From NCBI GenBank assembly GCA_001939145.1, contig LSRX01000369.1, positions 140,112 to 204,111 of the forward strand: a stretch of 64,000 nucleotides of DNA. Direction: 5' to 3'. Source of the DNA: Symbiodinium microadriaticum. Lineage: Eukaryota > Sar > Dinophyceae > Suessiales > Symbiodiniaceae. This document shows positions 42,867-52,572 of the stretch, one piece after another; the first letter of the stretch is position 1, and each line of letters starts with the position of its first letter. The position numbers and the translations under genes are program-made. The notes under the pieces are model-generated. The model had not been told where the DNA came from. It did no database searches and saw nothing but the letters and a program-made list of their open reading frames with translations.

Positions 42867-43118
42867 GGTAAGGAATGATCGCAAAAGCAGCGGCAGCAGC
42901 CTTAGAGCTAGGTGCTTATGGGGCTAAGGTCTAGGATTTAGGGTTTAGGGGTTTAGGGATTTAGGGTTTAGGGGTTTGGGGTTTAGGGTTTAGGGGTCTA
43001 GGGTTTGGGGTTTAGGGTTTAGGGTTTTGGGGTTTAGGGTAGGATTTAAGGATTTAGGGTTTAGGGTTTAGGGCTTAAGGTTAATGTCTAAAATTTAGGG
43101 GCTTGCAGGTATAGGTTA

Positions 43119-43262
43119 ATGAAGGAGTCATCTGGAAAACGCAGACTACATGCCATGGTGCCAACGAGCGGAGTACTGTGCCCCACGTTATGTGAACATG
43201 CACGAAAGAGCCCTTTGTTGAAAAGTCTAGACCCACGATTGAAGCTGGAATTCAAAAGTTAG
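43119..43262 (+). CDS. Hypothetical 47-residue ORF
   Basis: ATG start; MKESSGKRRLHAMVPTSGVL then CPTLCEHARKSPLLKSLDPR and LKLEFKS, then TAG. Basic, with coding-like composition. Could be a first exon or a small protein. The sequence after it (43295-43365, LSEVGLTPWAARIRKPETRV) is also open in another frame. Confidence 0.4.
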   Translation: MKESSGKRRLHAMVPTSGVLCPTLCEHARKSPLLKSLDPRLKLEFKS

Positions 43263-43904
43263 CCTGACATTGGAGCCTCTATTAAATCAACTCCCTTGCC
43301 CTCGTTGAGCGAAGTTGGGCTGACGCCTTGGGCGGCCCGAATTCGAAAGCCTGAAACTCGCGTTTGGGATCTAGATGTTGGGCCGAGGGTTTGGCAGGTT
43401 GTTCAGGTTTGGGGGGTTGAGGGTTTGGGGTTTAGGGTTTATGTGAATGCAGTCGGGTGAAAAACTGTCTTTCTCAGGGTTAGGAATTAGCAGTTGAAAG
43501 CGTTTTGGCTGTAAGGACGAATCTACCGCTTCGCTGGGAACAGTACCCGAGTACCCTAGACCCCGCAAAAACTGAACCCTAGGCACGAAAAGAAGGCTTG
43601 CTTGTTACAAGTTGCCAGGTTTGGCGATGATCATCCAGAACATCTGGACCGGCACTGTGCTCTAAGCCCAGCCCTAAACCCTAAAAAAACCCTAAACTTA
43701 AACCCTAAACTTAAACCCTAAACTCTAAACCCTAAACCCCTAAACCCCTAGGCGCGAAACACCAAAACCCTCAACCCCAAAACCCCAAAACCCCAAAACC
43801 CTAAACCCCAAAACCCTAAACCCCAAAACCCTAAACCCCAAAAACCCTACACCCTAAACCCTAAACCCCAAAATCCTAAACCCCTAAGCCCAGCGCTTTT
43901 TCAG

Positions 43905-44008
43905 GGACCATTGGAGGGCCAAGGTTTCATGAACCCGGGCTCCAGGGGATAGCACTGTTGATGCGCAACCCTGCATTCCTGCTCTATAGCTACGGGATCT
44001 GGGTTTAG
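43905..44008 (+). CDS. Hypothetical exon
   Basis: A T-rich acceptor (GCTTTTTCAG) is followed by TIGGPRFHEPGLQGIALLMR then NPAFLLYSYGIW. A hydrophobic/aromatic C-part. Upstream at 43612-43660, after CCAG|G, FGDDHPEHLDRHCAL is another small candidate. Confidence 0.4.
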
Positions 44009-44157
44009 GGTTTTAGGGTTTAGGGGTTAGGGGTTTAGGGGTTCAGGGGTTTAGGGGTGTAGGGGTTTAGAGGTTTAGGGGTTTAGGGGTTTGGGGGTTT
44101 AGGGGTTTAGGGTTTAGGGTTTAGGGTTTAGGGATCTAAAGTATGTTCTTTCTTGAG

Positions 44158-44293
44158 GCTGATGCAGGATTTGGTCCATGAGCAGTTGGCTAAAGTTCAT
44201 GAGTCGTTACTTCCCAGGGTCAGCTATGATTCGCAGATGTGCGTGTTCCAGTACAGCTTGGGTCATACCTGGTCGCAAGGCTTCAAAAAATGA
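44158..44293 (+). CDS. Hypothetical exon, strong coding signal
   Basis: After GAG|G the frame reads LMQDLVHEQLAKVHESLLPR then VSYDSQMCVFQYSLGHTWSQ and GFKK, then TGA. A helical start and an aromatic-rich end without repeat-derived codons. A GC donor within CAAG|GCTTC is possible. Confidence 0.5.
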
Positions 44294-44340
44294 GGAAAAC
44301 CCTAAACTCTAAACCCCTTAAGCCCTAAACCTAAGCTCAC

Positions 44341-44505
44341 TGTGCTGAAACTCAAGAGCAGCTTGATGTCTTCAACGCAGTCCACGCCAAGCCCTGCGAC
44401 CATGTTTGCCTCTGGGCCGTAGTTTCCATGTCGCACGCCCTTGAGAAAGGCAGGTCCAAGCCACAAAATCGAGATGAAGGGGTTTTCAGGCAGGGTGAGA
44501 TTATC
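44341..44505 (-). CDS. Minus-strand hypothetical exon
   Basis: On the minus strand an acceptor GGAG|GAT gives DNLTLPENPFISILWLGPAF then LKGVRHGNYGPEANMVAGLG and VDCVEDIKLLLSFST, ending at a canonical donor ACA|GTGAGC (plus 44335-44340). The plus strand is not open with comparable composition across 44341-44450. This is the clearest minus-strand exon in the window and implies convergent or nested genes. Function unknown. Confidence 0.5.
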
Positions 44506-44539
44506 CTCCGGCGCTTTCGGTTTTGGGTTTTCTCGGGAG

Positions 44540-44676
44540 GGCGGGGCCTGGGGACGACGGTGGCTAGAGGAACTCGCCGCAGTAGCAGGATTATTACTGA
44601 GTGCCCGGGCCACTGTCGCTCGTTGTTGTCTCAGGGTCCTTGTGATACATCATGCGCTTCAGGAATATCCCTCGGG
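44540..44676 (+). CDS. Hypothetical exon ending at MITE-C
   Basis: After GGGAG|GGC it reads GGAWGRRWLEELAAVAGLLL then SARATVARCCLRVLVIHHAL and QEYPSG. It stops exactly at the MITE-C end, whose first bases GTAG provide a GT donor. Overlapping minus frames are open too but Ser/Pro-rich. Confidence 0.4.
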
Positions 44677-44776
44677 GTAGTTCTCTAAACTCGGGTCCCC
44701 TTTTAGGGTCGTTTTAATAAGGGTGCCGTACTACTCTGGGGCCCAAAGAAGGGACCCTAATTTTGAGAACTACCTA
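44677..44776. mobile_element. MITE family C
   Basis: GTAGTTCTCTAAACTCGGGT at the left and CCCTAATTTTGAGAACTACC at the right, core TAAGGGTGCCGTACTA. Confidence 0.85.
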
Positions 44777-44833
44777 CATCCTTAAAACCACAAGCCCGAC
44801 GTCCCCAACCCCCCAAACCTATCTTCTTCGAAG

Positions 44834-44959
44834 GAAGCCGCCAAGCAAGCGGAGTTGACGCGCCGAAAGTTGGTCTCGAGCTCAGGGTTGCGCGCTGCCA
44901 CGGCCCCCTTTTCTGGCTCGTGGGGGCGCTTTTTATGCAAGTTCGGTTTGGGACCATAA
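44834..44959 (+). CDS. Hypothetical exon
   Basis: After TTCGAAG: EAAKQAELTRRKLVSSSGLR then AATAPFSGSWGRFLCKFGLG, then TAA. An amphipathic, Lys/Arg-rich helix. Two other frames are partly open. Confidence 0.35.
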   Translation, partial: EAAKQAELTRRKLVSSSGLRAATAPFSGSWGRFLCKFGLGP

Positions 44960-45034
44960 GTCCCCTCGTTTAGGGGGGGTCGGGGTGTAGCTTAATTAGA
45001 GTTCCGGGTTTGAGGTTTAGGGTTTAGGGGCTTA

Positions 45035-45385
45035 TTGTTCGTCTCTGAACATCTAGGCATCAAGTGTTGGGAGCAGACGACATGCTTCAGAAAGTTAGGG
45101 GGCAAGGGGAAGAAAGCGTTCTTGGAACGGCAAAACCCCAAGCCCAACCGAACACCTTTAAAGCCTGCGCCCACAAATCATCGGTGTTTCATCCTCCACC
45201 CTAAAGCCGCGAAGATGTTGAGGCACCCTTTGCTGCCAAGGGGGCCAGAACCTATATCAGCACATGGAAACTGCAAAAGTCTAAGCCCTAAACCTCTAAA
45301 CCCTAAAATCGGGAGAATGTCGGCCCTCTGTGTCTTTTACATGGTTCTCGTCGTCGTTGAGTACCAGAAGGTTGCGCTGTGGTAG
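45035..45385 (+). CDS. Hypothetical ORF, two likely exonic parts
   Basis: Part one (45035-45280) reads SEHLGIKCWEQTTCFRKLGG then KGKKAFLERQ... to PRGPEPISAHGNCKS. After a short CCCTAAA stretch, part two (about 45310-45370) reads MSALCVFYMVLVVVEYQK, a hydrophobic helix followed by AAG|GTTGCG. The single ORF spans both only because the repeat happens to be in frame. Unassigned. Confidence 0.4.
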   Translation: MFVSEHLGIKCWEQTTCFRKLGGKGKKAFLERQNPKPNRTPLKPAPTNHRCFILHPKAAKMLRHPLLPRGPEPISAHGNCKSLSPKPLNPKIGRMSALCVFYMVLVVVEYQKVALW

Positions 45386-45599
45386 TGTGTCACCGTACTT
45401 GCGTGTAATTCCTGGGGGAAGGAGCTTCTGAAAAGGGGCGCCCACTACACTTAAAAAACACTCTAAACCATAACCTCTTAAACCCTATTTACACCTAAAG
45501 CTCCTAAACCCTAAGCCCTCAACCCTAAACCCTCAACCCTAAACCAGTCCTCAACCCTAAACCCTAAACCCTAAAGCCCCAAACCCTCTCCCTGCTCCC

Positions 45600-45800
45600 C
45601 AGAGAGCCCAATACCCCCTTAAAATAAGGAACATACCTTAAATTTATAGACTATAGGGGGCCTTAATATTAAGGTTTAGGGTTTAGGGTTTGGGGCTTTA
45701 GGGTTGAGGGTTCAGGGTTTAGGGCTTATAGGGTTTAGGGCTTCGGGTTTAGGAGGCTAGGTATATGCCTTAATTAAGGGGTATTGGGCTCTCTGGCTCC
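45600..45800. mobile_element. MITE-D containing a telomere-like tract
   Basis: CAGAGAGCCCAATACCCCCTT at the left and AAGGGGTATTGGGCTCTCTG at the right, bordered by GCTCCC on both sides (likely target duplication). At 45671-45755 about 85 bp of TTTAGGG-type units interrupt the AT-rich centre. Confidence 0.85.
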
Positions 45801-46318
45801 CTCCGAGGCCTCTCAGAGCCGCTTGGCCCGCTCGGTGCCCGAGACCGGCCCGCGCGGGCGCCCAGTAGTTTACCCTAAGGCTCTAAGGACTCATATTTTA
45901 AGGCTTTTGGGCCCAAAGACCATACTATGTAAGGCTTTTGGGCCATTTTGAGCCTTAGTGTCAGGGTTTGAAGCCCTAAGCCCTAAACCCTAAGCTGTGG
46001 GTTATGGGGTTTATGGGGTTTTAAACCCGATAATAACCCTACAAGCCCTATAAACCCTATAATCATAGTAAATCCTACTAACCCTAAACCGAGGGGGTTT
46101 ATGGGGTCAAAACCTTAAACCCTAAACCCTGGGTTTATGGGGCCCTTACCCGCTCTAAGCCCTAAGCCAAACGTCCAGGGTGCCGAAAACCTTTGGTAAT
46201 GTCTGGGGTCTTGTGCATTTCGACATGGGTCGTCTCTTTTGGTCGAAACTTACCGTGGCATCTTGAGACGGACTGCATGAGAAGAGCCTAGCCGTCGACA
46301 CAACTACACAGTACTAGC

Positions 46319-46432
46319 GTAGGGTGGGTAGGTATCCTTTAGCCTTTCTGGGGTACATTGGGGTACCGTACTACCTTATATTACCCCAAAGGTTGCCCTT
46401 TAGTTCCCTTAGTACTAGACAAGTAGGAATAT
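46319..46432. mobile_element. Inverted-repeat element, family H
   Basis: GTAGGGTGGGTAGGTATCC with GGGTACATTGGGGTACCG, a palindromic centre and the inverse AAGTAGG. Single copy here. Confidence 0.5.
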
Positions 46433-46470
46433 CAAGTTTTTAGGGTTTAGGGCTTAGGTTGCCCGCCCAG

Positions 46471-46592
46471 GACAAAGGAGCGAACACATCGCAAGAAGCG
46501 GCGGTGAGCAAAATCAGGAGTTGCAGTCTTTCTGGCGGAAGGCCCTAGCGAAAACGGTTGCAAGATTGGCGGCTTACTATAATGTTTGGTAG
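46471..46592 (+). CDS. Hypothetical exon, strong coding signal
   Basis: After CCCAG|GA it reads GQRSEHIARSGGEQNQELQS then FWRKALAKTVARLAAYYNVW, then TAG. The second half is a clear amphipathic helix. An internal GCG|GTGAGC is a canonical donor, so an alternative reading (DKGANTSQEAA) with the exon ending at 46502 is possible. Confidence 0.5.
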
Positions 46593-46919
46593 AAGGCTGC
46601 TAGAATGTGAGCTTTAGGGCCTTGGGCTAGCTTCATGTTAGGCCCTAAACCCTATAAGCCCTAAACCCTAAACCCAAAACCCTGAACTCCCTAAACCGTA
46701 AACCCTAAACCCTAAACCCTGCAAACCCTAGGGGTTTAGGCTTAAGGTTCCCAGTTACTTCGGGCCTAAAGTCAAGGTTCCAACGGGGGCTTTCTTGGTC
46801 TGTCTGAAGCGGTTTAGGGTTAGGGTTAAGGGTATTCCGGTAATTATTCCCCAAACAGTGTCAGGGCAATCTATTATGATGTTCGAGGTGTAGAAGGTGT
46901 GGTTATGTGACTGCGAGGC

Positions 46920-47370
46920 ATGCCCGGTAGGGGCACACGGCGGTTCGGCGGCTCCTGCTGTTGCAGTGCATATTTTCGACTTTCGTGGCATTCTTTCCAA
47001 AATCTGCGGCCCTGTCCTCCAAGAACCTTTTTAGGTCCACGCAAGAGGCTCGAAAGACCAGCCCGACAGGGTTTTGGGTTCAAAATGCGCCGCAGGCTAA
47101 CGCAGGACGAGACAGTGGAGGGAGCACGAACCCCACCACAAAATGTGCGAGGAAGTGTCACGACTTGTGGAGCACTACAGCGGGAGCACGTTTTGGGGAG
47201 GCAGACGCAGGGGACAGTGGCGGGAAGACCACAAATTTCGAATCTTACCCATGTGCCTAGAAACTGCAAAAAAACTGCTGCTATTCTCCTCAGAGATCGG
47301 CAGGAATTTCGAGAACACCCAGGAGTCTTCAGGTGCTCTTTTTTTTTGGAGTTTTTTTTTCTTTTTTTAA
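46920..47370 (+). CDS. Repeat-free coding island, frame unsettled
   Basis: All three plus frames carry long open segments: PKSAALSSKNLFRSTQEARK in one, FKMRRRLTQDETVEGARTPP in another, and CEEVSRLVEHYSGSTFWGGR with KLLLFSSEIGRNFENTQESS in the third. The minus strand is open as well. Probably one real gene with frameshifts or unseen small introns. It ends in a T-rich run (47340-47370). Confidence 0.35.
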
Positions 47371-47397
47371 GGGGGTTTTATATAGGGGCTCCCATAG

Positions 47398-47640
47398 TCT
47401 CTTTGGTTAAAGCAGAATAGAAGGGTACCCTTATTACTGTGGATGATCGAAAGTCCTTAGCATTACCTTAAGGACCCTAAATTATGGGAATTTGTGGTAT
47501 ATTCCTTCCTATTGGGTAGTGCAGGGTTTGTATCATCAACCGTAGGGGCTTGCATGGGGGACCCCAGAATTAGAGTGGTCATGTTCCGACCTGGGACACT
47601 TCGAGGGATTGAGGGCCAACATTGGCACGGGACTTTGGGG
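47398..47640 (+). CDS. Hypothetical exon split by MITE-A
   Basis: Left part 47398-47436 (after CATAG) reads SLWLKQNRRVPLL. Right part 47545-47640 reads GACMGDPRIRVVMFRPGTLR then GIEGQHWHGTLG and ends at a canonical donor (GGG|GTGAGA). Retaining one TA makes the two parts one frame. An alternative frame of the right part alone (PELEWSCSDLGHFEGLRANI) is also open, so the frame is not certain. Confidence 0.45.
47437..47544. mobile_element. MITE family A, inverted orientation
   Basis: CTGTGGATGATCGAAAGTCC at the left, TATCATCAACCG TA at the right, internal CATTACCTTAAGGACCCTAA. Confidence 0.9.
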
Positions 47641-48300
47641 GTGAGAGCGTGTTCCTAAGCCTAGGGTTAGGGTTTCAGGTCAAGGATTAAGATCCGAATC
47701 TAAACCCTAAACCCTAAGCCCTAAACCCCTAAACCCGCAAACCCCAAACCCCTAAAGCCCTAAACCCGCCCCTCGACTGTTTGGGCTCGAGCCTTCCTTC
47801 GCCTGCTGTTTCGATTAGGTCTTGAATCTTCTCCGTTCTCCAGTTTTGAACTTAGGGTTTAGGGTTTAAGGTTTAAAGGGTTTAGGGTCAAAAAGGCTTT
47901 AGGGCTTAAAGGGTTTAGGGCTTCAGTGTTTAGAGGGCAAGAGGTTTGTGGGGGTTACTATTGGCTCAGGCTTTGGGGCTCAGGGCAGTTTGTGGGTTTT
48001 AGGGTCTTTGAAGGGCCGAAAGAGCTTCACGGGGCTCTGAGAGCTTGCTCTCATCATGGCGCGGACGAAATCGGCGGTGTTAAAGGCCGGACCTGGATGT
48101 CTTTGGGTTCAAGGTTGGGGGTTTAAGGTTTAGGGTTTAGGGTTTAGGGTTTAAGGTTTAGGGTTTAAGGCTTTGTATATCCAAGTTGTGAGACTTGGCG
48201 AAAGGACTCTTTCTGAGACTATATTCGGGCTCCTAAACCCTAAACCCCAAACCCCAAACCCTAAACTCTAAACCCTAAGCCCTAAACCCGAAGCTTTCAG

Positions 48301-48370
48301 AGTTTGGATGTTGCCGGGTCTCAACCCGTCGAGACAGAGGATCAAACCTGGGCAGAGCCGGCTCAAAGCT
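48301..48370 (+). CDS. Hypothetical acidic exon
   Basis: After TTTCAG: SLDVAGSQPVETEDQTWAEP then AQS. Acidic, no repeat-derived codons, flanked by heptamer tracts on both sides. Confidence 0.4.
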
Positions 48371-48423
48371 TTATAGGGTTCAGGGCTTAGAGGTTTAGGG
48401 TTTCGGAGTTTAGGGTTTAGGGG

Positions 48424-48530
48424 TCTAGGGTCTTAGGGTTTAGGGGTTTTAGGGTTTAGGGTTTAGGGGTTTAGGGNTCTAGGGTCTTAGGGTTTAGGGG
48501 TTTTAGGGTTTAGGGTTTAGGGGTTTAGGG
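48424..48530. repeat. Duplicate flanking an ambiguous base
   Basis: 53 bp of TTTAGGG-type sequence (from TCTAGGGTCTTAGGG) occurs identically on both sides of the n at 48477, suggesting an unresolved assembly overlap. Confidence 0.8.
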
Positions 48531-48721
48531 TTTAGGGTTTAGGGTTTAGTTTATAGGATCTGGGTGGTTTGCGGTAAGACCGGTAAGATCTCGGCAGGGC
48601 AGCTCCGCTGGAAGGTGTGCTGGCAGGTTGCCTGGTCACTCTGATGGGACCCCGGGGAAGGGCAGTTGCAATTCGGGGTGCAGGGGGGGGAACAACAGAA
48701 ACCCTAAACCCTAAGCCCTAT

Positions 48722-48882
48722 TTGAGATGCGACGCCGAACTGTCAAGCTACCAATCTCAAGGTTCCGCCCAGCCGTTCTTCGAGTCATTCGTCAAAGTCG
48801 GAGAATGAAGTTCGATGGTTTAAATGCTGAAGCTGTAACTCCCTGGCATTGGGACGACCCCGGCCGTTTCAATTCCTGGTGA
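48722..48882 (+). CDS. Two overlapping short ORFs
   Basis: Frame one reads LRCDAELSSYQSQGSAQPFF then ESFVKVGE and ends TGA at 48806. Frame two starts at ATG 48805, overlapping as ATGA, and reads MKFDGLNAEAVTPWHWDDPG then RFNSW and TGA. Both look like protein. A 1-nt indel in a single coding region is likelier than two genes. Confidence 0.4.
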
Positions 48883-49019
48883 TCCGCCACTGTGACAGCG
48901 CAGGGCGTAGGAGTCTGCGGACAGGACTCCAGCTGGTTCTCGGAAACCCAATTATAAACCCCTGAAGCCTAATTAGAAGCCTGAAGCCCTGTAAGCCCCA
49001 AAACCCCACAACCCCCACT

Positions 49020-49399
49020 GACCCCGACCCTGAAGTTTGTGAAAACCTTTTTCTAGAATGTACAGCAACCTTCATCCATATACAGATGTACGCCGCGCCG
49101 TATGTACTGCATAGTCCAGAACATAGCTTTTTCGCATTGTGAAACTGTAAACGACACCGCACGCACGCATCCCTCTGACACACCTCATGGCAGAAATCAT
49201 GGTTTTCTGCGCGGAGGTGCTTTGAAGGTTCTGATCCTGTTGGCGGGCGTACAGTCCTGCGGGGTCGCACGAATCCGTGTTCTGGGAGCCGTATGGCACA
49301 GTACACAGGACAGGAGGCATAGTCTCGTGTTAGGGCCCAGCTGACGGAGCCGCCGGTGGAGGGTGTCCGCACCTCGGGCGGCCTCTGCAACTTCTGCAA
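49020..49399 (-). CDS. Repeat-free ORF island, strand uncertain
   Basis: The longest frame is on the minus strand and includes EVRTPSTGGSVSWALTRDYA, PSKHLRAENHDFCHEVCQRD and a Cys-rich ACVRCRLQF. A plus frame at 49102-49344 (MYCIVQNIAFSHCETVNDTA) is also open. No introns or repeats inside. The strand cannot be settled by eye. Confidence 0.3.
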
Positions 49400-49739
49400 C
49401 CCTGAACGCTAATCCCCAAAAGTTCTTTCAAGACATCGCTCATGAGACCGCCTGTGATTGCGCTCACCGGAAAACCCCTAAACCCTAAACCCTAAAACCC
49501 TAATCCCTGAAATCCCTAAACCCTAAACCCTAAAACCCTAAACCCTAAAACCCTAAACCCTGAAGCCCCAAACCCCCTAAACCCCTAAAGCCCCTAAACC
49601 CTGAAACCCCCAAACCCCTACACCCTAACCCCTAAACGCTATAAAACCCTAAACCCTAAAGCCCCTAAAGCCCCTAAAGCCCCTAACCCCTGAAACCCCT
49701 AAAACCCCGAAGCCCTAAGCCGGCAAGCCTTCACGTAAG

Positions 49740-50000
49740 CCCGGATCCCTGAGCGAATCCCCATCGGCTTGAACCCCTGCTTGGAGGATCGGGGGACCTA
49801 GCAAGTAGGTAATAAGTAGACTTTTAAATAACCTTAAAAGGGGTTCTACTTGGGTTTATGATGCTTATAAGTCTATACCCCAAACCCCCAAACCTAAACC
49901 CTATAAAATAACTACTTCACAAGTCCCCCGACCCTCCAAGTGCATTGGACAGGCCTCGCAGGCCTCCGGCAAAACCAAGGCACGTTTGAGACCAGGGATT
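49740..50000 (+). CDS. Hypothetical exon split by MITE-B
   Basis: Left part 49740-49779 reads RIPERIPIGLNP. Right part from 49943 reads IGQASQASGKTKARLRP. Joining with one copy of the TG target gives Cys at the border (GLNPCIGQASQ) in one frame. Lys/Arg-rich. Function unknown. Confidence 0.45.
49780..49942. mobile_element. MITE-B with telomere-like insert
   Basis: TG CTTGGAGGATCGGGGGACC at the left and CCCCCGACCCTCCAAG TG at the right. At 49878-49905 a CCCCAAACC/CCCTATA tract of 28 bp interrupts CTATAAAATAAC, and TATA is duplicated on both sides of it. Confidence 0.9.
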
Positions 50001-50116
50001 TTGGTGTTCTGCGTTTCCGGTTTAGGCTTTAGGGCTTGGGGTTTAGGGTTTGGGGGCCTCAACCGCAAACCCGAAACCCTCAACACCAACTATCGAGAGG
50101 GGGGGGGGGTTTGTAG

Positions 50117-50200
50117 AGACAGGGTTGAAGCGGGAATTGTTTTTAGTGATGTGGATCTTGTGCCAGTGCAGCCGCATGTTCGTTTTGTTTATGTTTCGGG
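50117..50200 (+). CDS. Hypothetical exon
   Basis: After TTGTAG it reads DRVEAGIVFSDVDLVPVQPH then VRFVYVSG. Beta-rich and protein-like, ending at a TTTAGGG tract. Unassigned. Confidence 0.4.
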
Positions 50201-50458
50201 GTTTAGGGTTTAGGGTTAGGGAGAGCGTAGCGGAGCTGTTTGGGTCTAGGGTACACGGCCCGGTGGCACCAAGGGTGGGAGGTTTGTCTTTCTTGGGTAA
50301 ACCCTAAACCCTTAAAGCCATAAAACCCGTAAACCCTAAAACCCTAAAAACCGAAAACGCTAAAACCCTAAGACCCTAAAGCCCTAAACCCTAAACCGTT
50401 CTGGGTTTTTTGTGTTCTGGGGCTGCAGTGTTCCAGGGTCTACAGTAGGGACTGAAGG

Positions 50459-51042
50459 TTGTGGGTTCATTTAATAAACCCTAAACCCTTAATGTTGAAA
50501 CTGAGGAAAGATACGGTGACGAACAATGAAAACTGGGTTTCGCTTCCACTTTGTGAGCTTCGCAAGCTTTACACGGGAGAAGTTGGGACGAAATTCTGGA
50601 AGATCAAGTGGTGGCAAAGCAGCGAGGAATCCCGCACCCGCAGGCCTGCCCTTTGCTATCATGTGCCGTGCACTCATGCAGACGTCTGGGGGGCATGTTT
50701 ATGCCAGAGATGGATGAGAAGAAGACAATCCCGGAACTGCCGGCCTGGTCCTTTCTTCGTTTGTCCCGAGTGCAAAAACACTTCGGCGAGATGGGAGACG
50801 TTTTGGAGCAAGAGGCTTTCGTATCGTTATCTAGCGTCCGGAGAAAGGCATTCGCCGTACATAGCAGAGATGAGACCCTGATAGGGTCCATGTGCCCAAA
50901 TAGTATATGCTTAGGCCTTGATGTAGTCCCTATATGGATACTTTATGGTCAAAGTATACTCATATGGATACATGGACCCTTAAGGGAGGTTCTGACCGCC
51001 CCTAGCGACCTGCAGAACCGGTCGCCACCCCGATCTGAGTAA
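50459..51042 (+). CDS. Hypothetical coding island with a frame change
   Basis: Frame one (50459-50881) reads LRKDTVTNNENWVSLPLCEL, RKLYTGEVGTKFWKIKWWQS and a Cys-rich tail including FFVCPECKN. Frame two (50608-51042) reads PEMDEKKTIPELPAWSFLRL then SRVQKHFGEMGDVLEQEAFV. Each is convincing in different parts, so one gene with a frameshift, or overlapping alternatives, is likely. A zinc ribbon in frame one is only suggested by its CxxC. Confidence 0.4.
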
Positions 51043-51568
51043 TTCGATTCAGTTGATTCGTCTTCAGGTAGTTTTGTTGGTGGGTTCTGCTGCCGTCGTA
51101 AAGGCATCCTTTTTGCTCTGTGAGGAGGAGAGAGCCCAGTCACAGCCCCAAACCCTAAACCCCTAAACCCTGCAGCCTAAAGCCCGAAAATTTCAGACCC
51201 TGAACCCAGAAAGCATGCTCTTCATTCGGGAAGTTCGGGTAGGGCTACCATGAGGGCTACTGCAAAGGTTTCACGAGATCCTAGAACTGGCTTCACCTCA
51301 GGAATGGTGTAGATTTTTGTTCTAACCTAAACCCACGGATTTTTTTGAAAGTCGTGCTTTCTTTCTCTTGGGCCTGCGAGGCTTAGTGAAACCCTAATCC
51401 GCGGTAAGGGCAACAGGGTTCGCGGTGGACTTCCAGTCCCCTGGCTGATTTGGCCTTCTGACGAGTGGAGTAGACCTGCAGTCGGAAACAGGGGCCTTAA
51501 AAAAAGAAACGAACCCTAAATCCTGAACCCTGCCCGAAACCCTAAGGCTCGTAGTCACCTTTTGACAG

Positions 51569-51618
51569 GGGACGAAGAAGTCCGACAAGACCAAAGGGAA
51601 GACTCAGGCCCGGGCATT
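51569..51618 (+). CDS. Short Lys-rich exon
   Basis: After GACAG|GGG it reads GTKKSDKTKGKTQARAL. Basic and tail-like. The overlapping frame GDEEVRQDQREDSGPG is acidic and also open. Confidence 0.3.
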
Positions 51619-51653
51619 GGGGTTGTGGGGTTTTGGGTTTTAGGGTTTAGGGG

Positions 51654-51935
51654 TTGGGGTTTAGGGCACTTTTGTTACGATTGTTGCTTCTTTGTTCTGC
51701 GTGTATGTCGTGGTCGGCAGTTTGTTCGGTGCTTGTGGGAAGCAGTGCCCCGATGGCATTGTCCTGTAGTGCTTTGCGAGGGCTCCGACCTCGGGCTTGC
51801 TTTCACGGCTTCAAAAGTTACTGGTTCCGGTTGCAAGGTGAAAGGGAGTTGGGAGGAGGGCGACTGGTCATCGATCCCTCCATGCTGAGTACGCCCTCCA
51901 CCATGGCCGTCTGGAAGTACTGCACACAATTTTAG
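51654..51935 (+). CDS. Hypothetical ORF with N-terminal hydrophobic segment
   Basis: FRALLLRLLLLCSACMSWSA resembles a signal peptide or anchor. Then GLRPRACFHGFKSYWFRLQG and ERELGGGRLVIDPSMLSTPS to a TAG. The minus strand across 51675-52055 is open too (TLKYDALQDFSKFLKLCAVL), so the strand is tentative. Confidence 0.35.
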   Translation: MGFRALLLRLLLLCSACMSWSAVCSVLVGSSAPMALSCSALRGLRPRACFHGFKSYWFRLQGERELGGGRLVIDPSMLSTPSTMAVWKYCTQF

Positions 51936-52344
51936 AAACTTCGAGAAATCTTGCAACGCATCGTACTTCAAGGTCCGAAAGCAGGGCACTTTGGTTTGTT
52001 GTCGCCCCATGCTACTGCGCCCTTTTTGCTTTGCCCTCGACGTTGCCATCACCATCTCCTTGCCCCTCTTTCACTATGATCCCCAATCGTCATCATCACC
52101 ACCCCTAAGCCCTAAACGCCTAAACCCCTTAGACCCTAAACCCACCCGCATCCCCGACATCACCGCACCCCGAAGGCCCAAGCCCCAAACCCGGAAGCCA
52201 AATGCCCCAAACCATGGATCTCCCAAGTGCAACAGATTGCAACAACCAAAGTCTGAAACGTCAAACCCTAACCGGCCCTAACCCAAAGCCCAAAGCCCCA
52301 AAACCCTAAATCCTAAACCCTAAACTCTAAACTGCTCAGGTTTT

Positions 52345-52520
52345 TATTTTTAGGGGGGGCTGTCAGCGATAGCTGAGGATTTGGGGTTTTAGAGTTCAAG
52401 AATCTAGGCTTTCAGTTTTTATCTTTTGGGGTCAGGGCTGTGAGTGGTAGCGAGGTTTTGGGGTTTTAAAGTTCAGGGATCTAGGGTTTGGGCCTTTAGG
52501 TTTGACTTTTTTTTTGCTGT
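52345..52520. repeat. Diverged ~80 bp tandem duplication
   Basis: GGGGCTGTCAGCGATAGC ... GGGGTTTTAGAGTTCAAG is followed by GGGCTGTGAGTGGTAGC ... GGGGTTTTAAAGTTCAGG with the same order of motifs. Confidence 0.7.
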
Positions 52521-52572
52521 GTTGTGGTCCACAATTTGAGCCCAGTGCTGCACTGTTCACCAGATTGACAAG

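Noticed and set aside
47340..47370. Poly-T as the tail of a minus-strand retrocopy
   Set aside because: For a minus-strand retrocopy the T-run should lie at the left of the coding island, but it is on the right. It is also interrupted by G and C.
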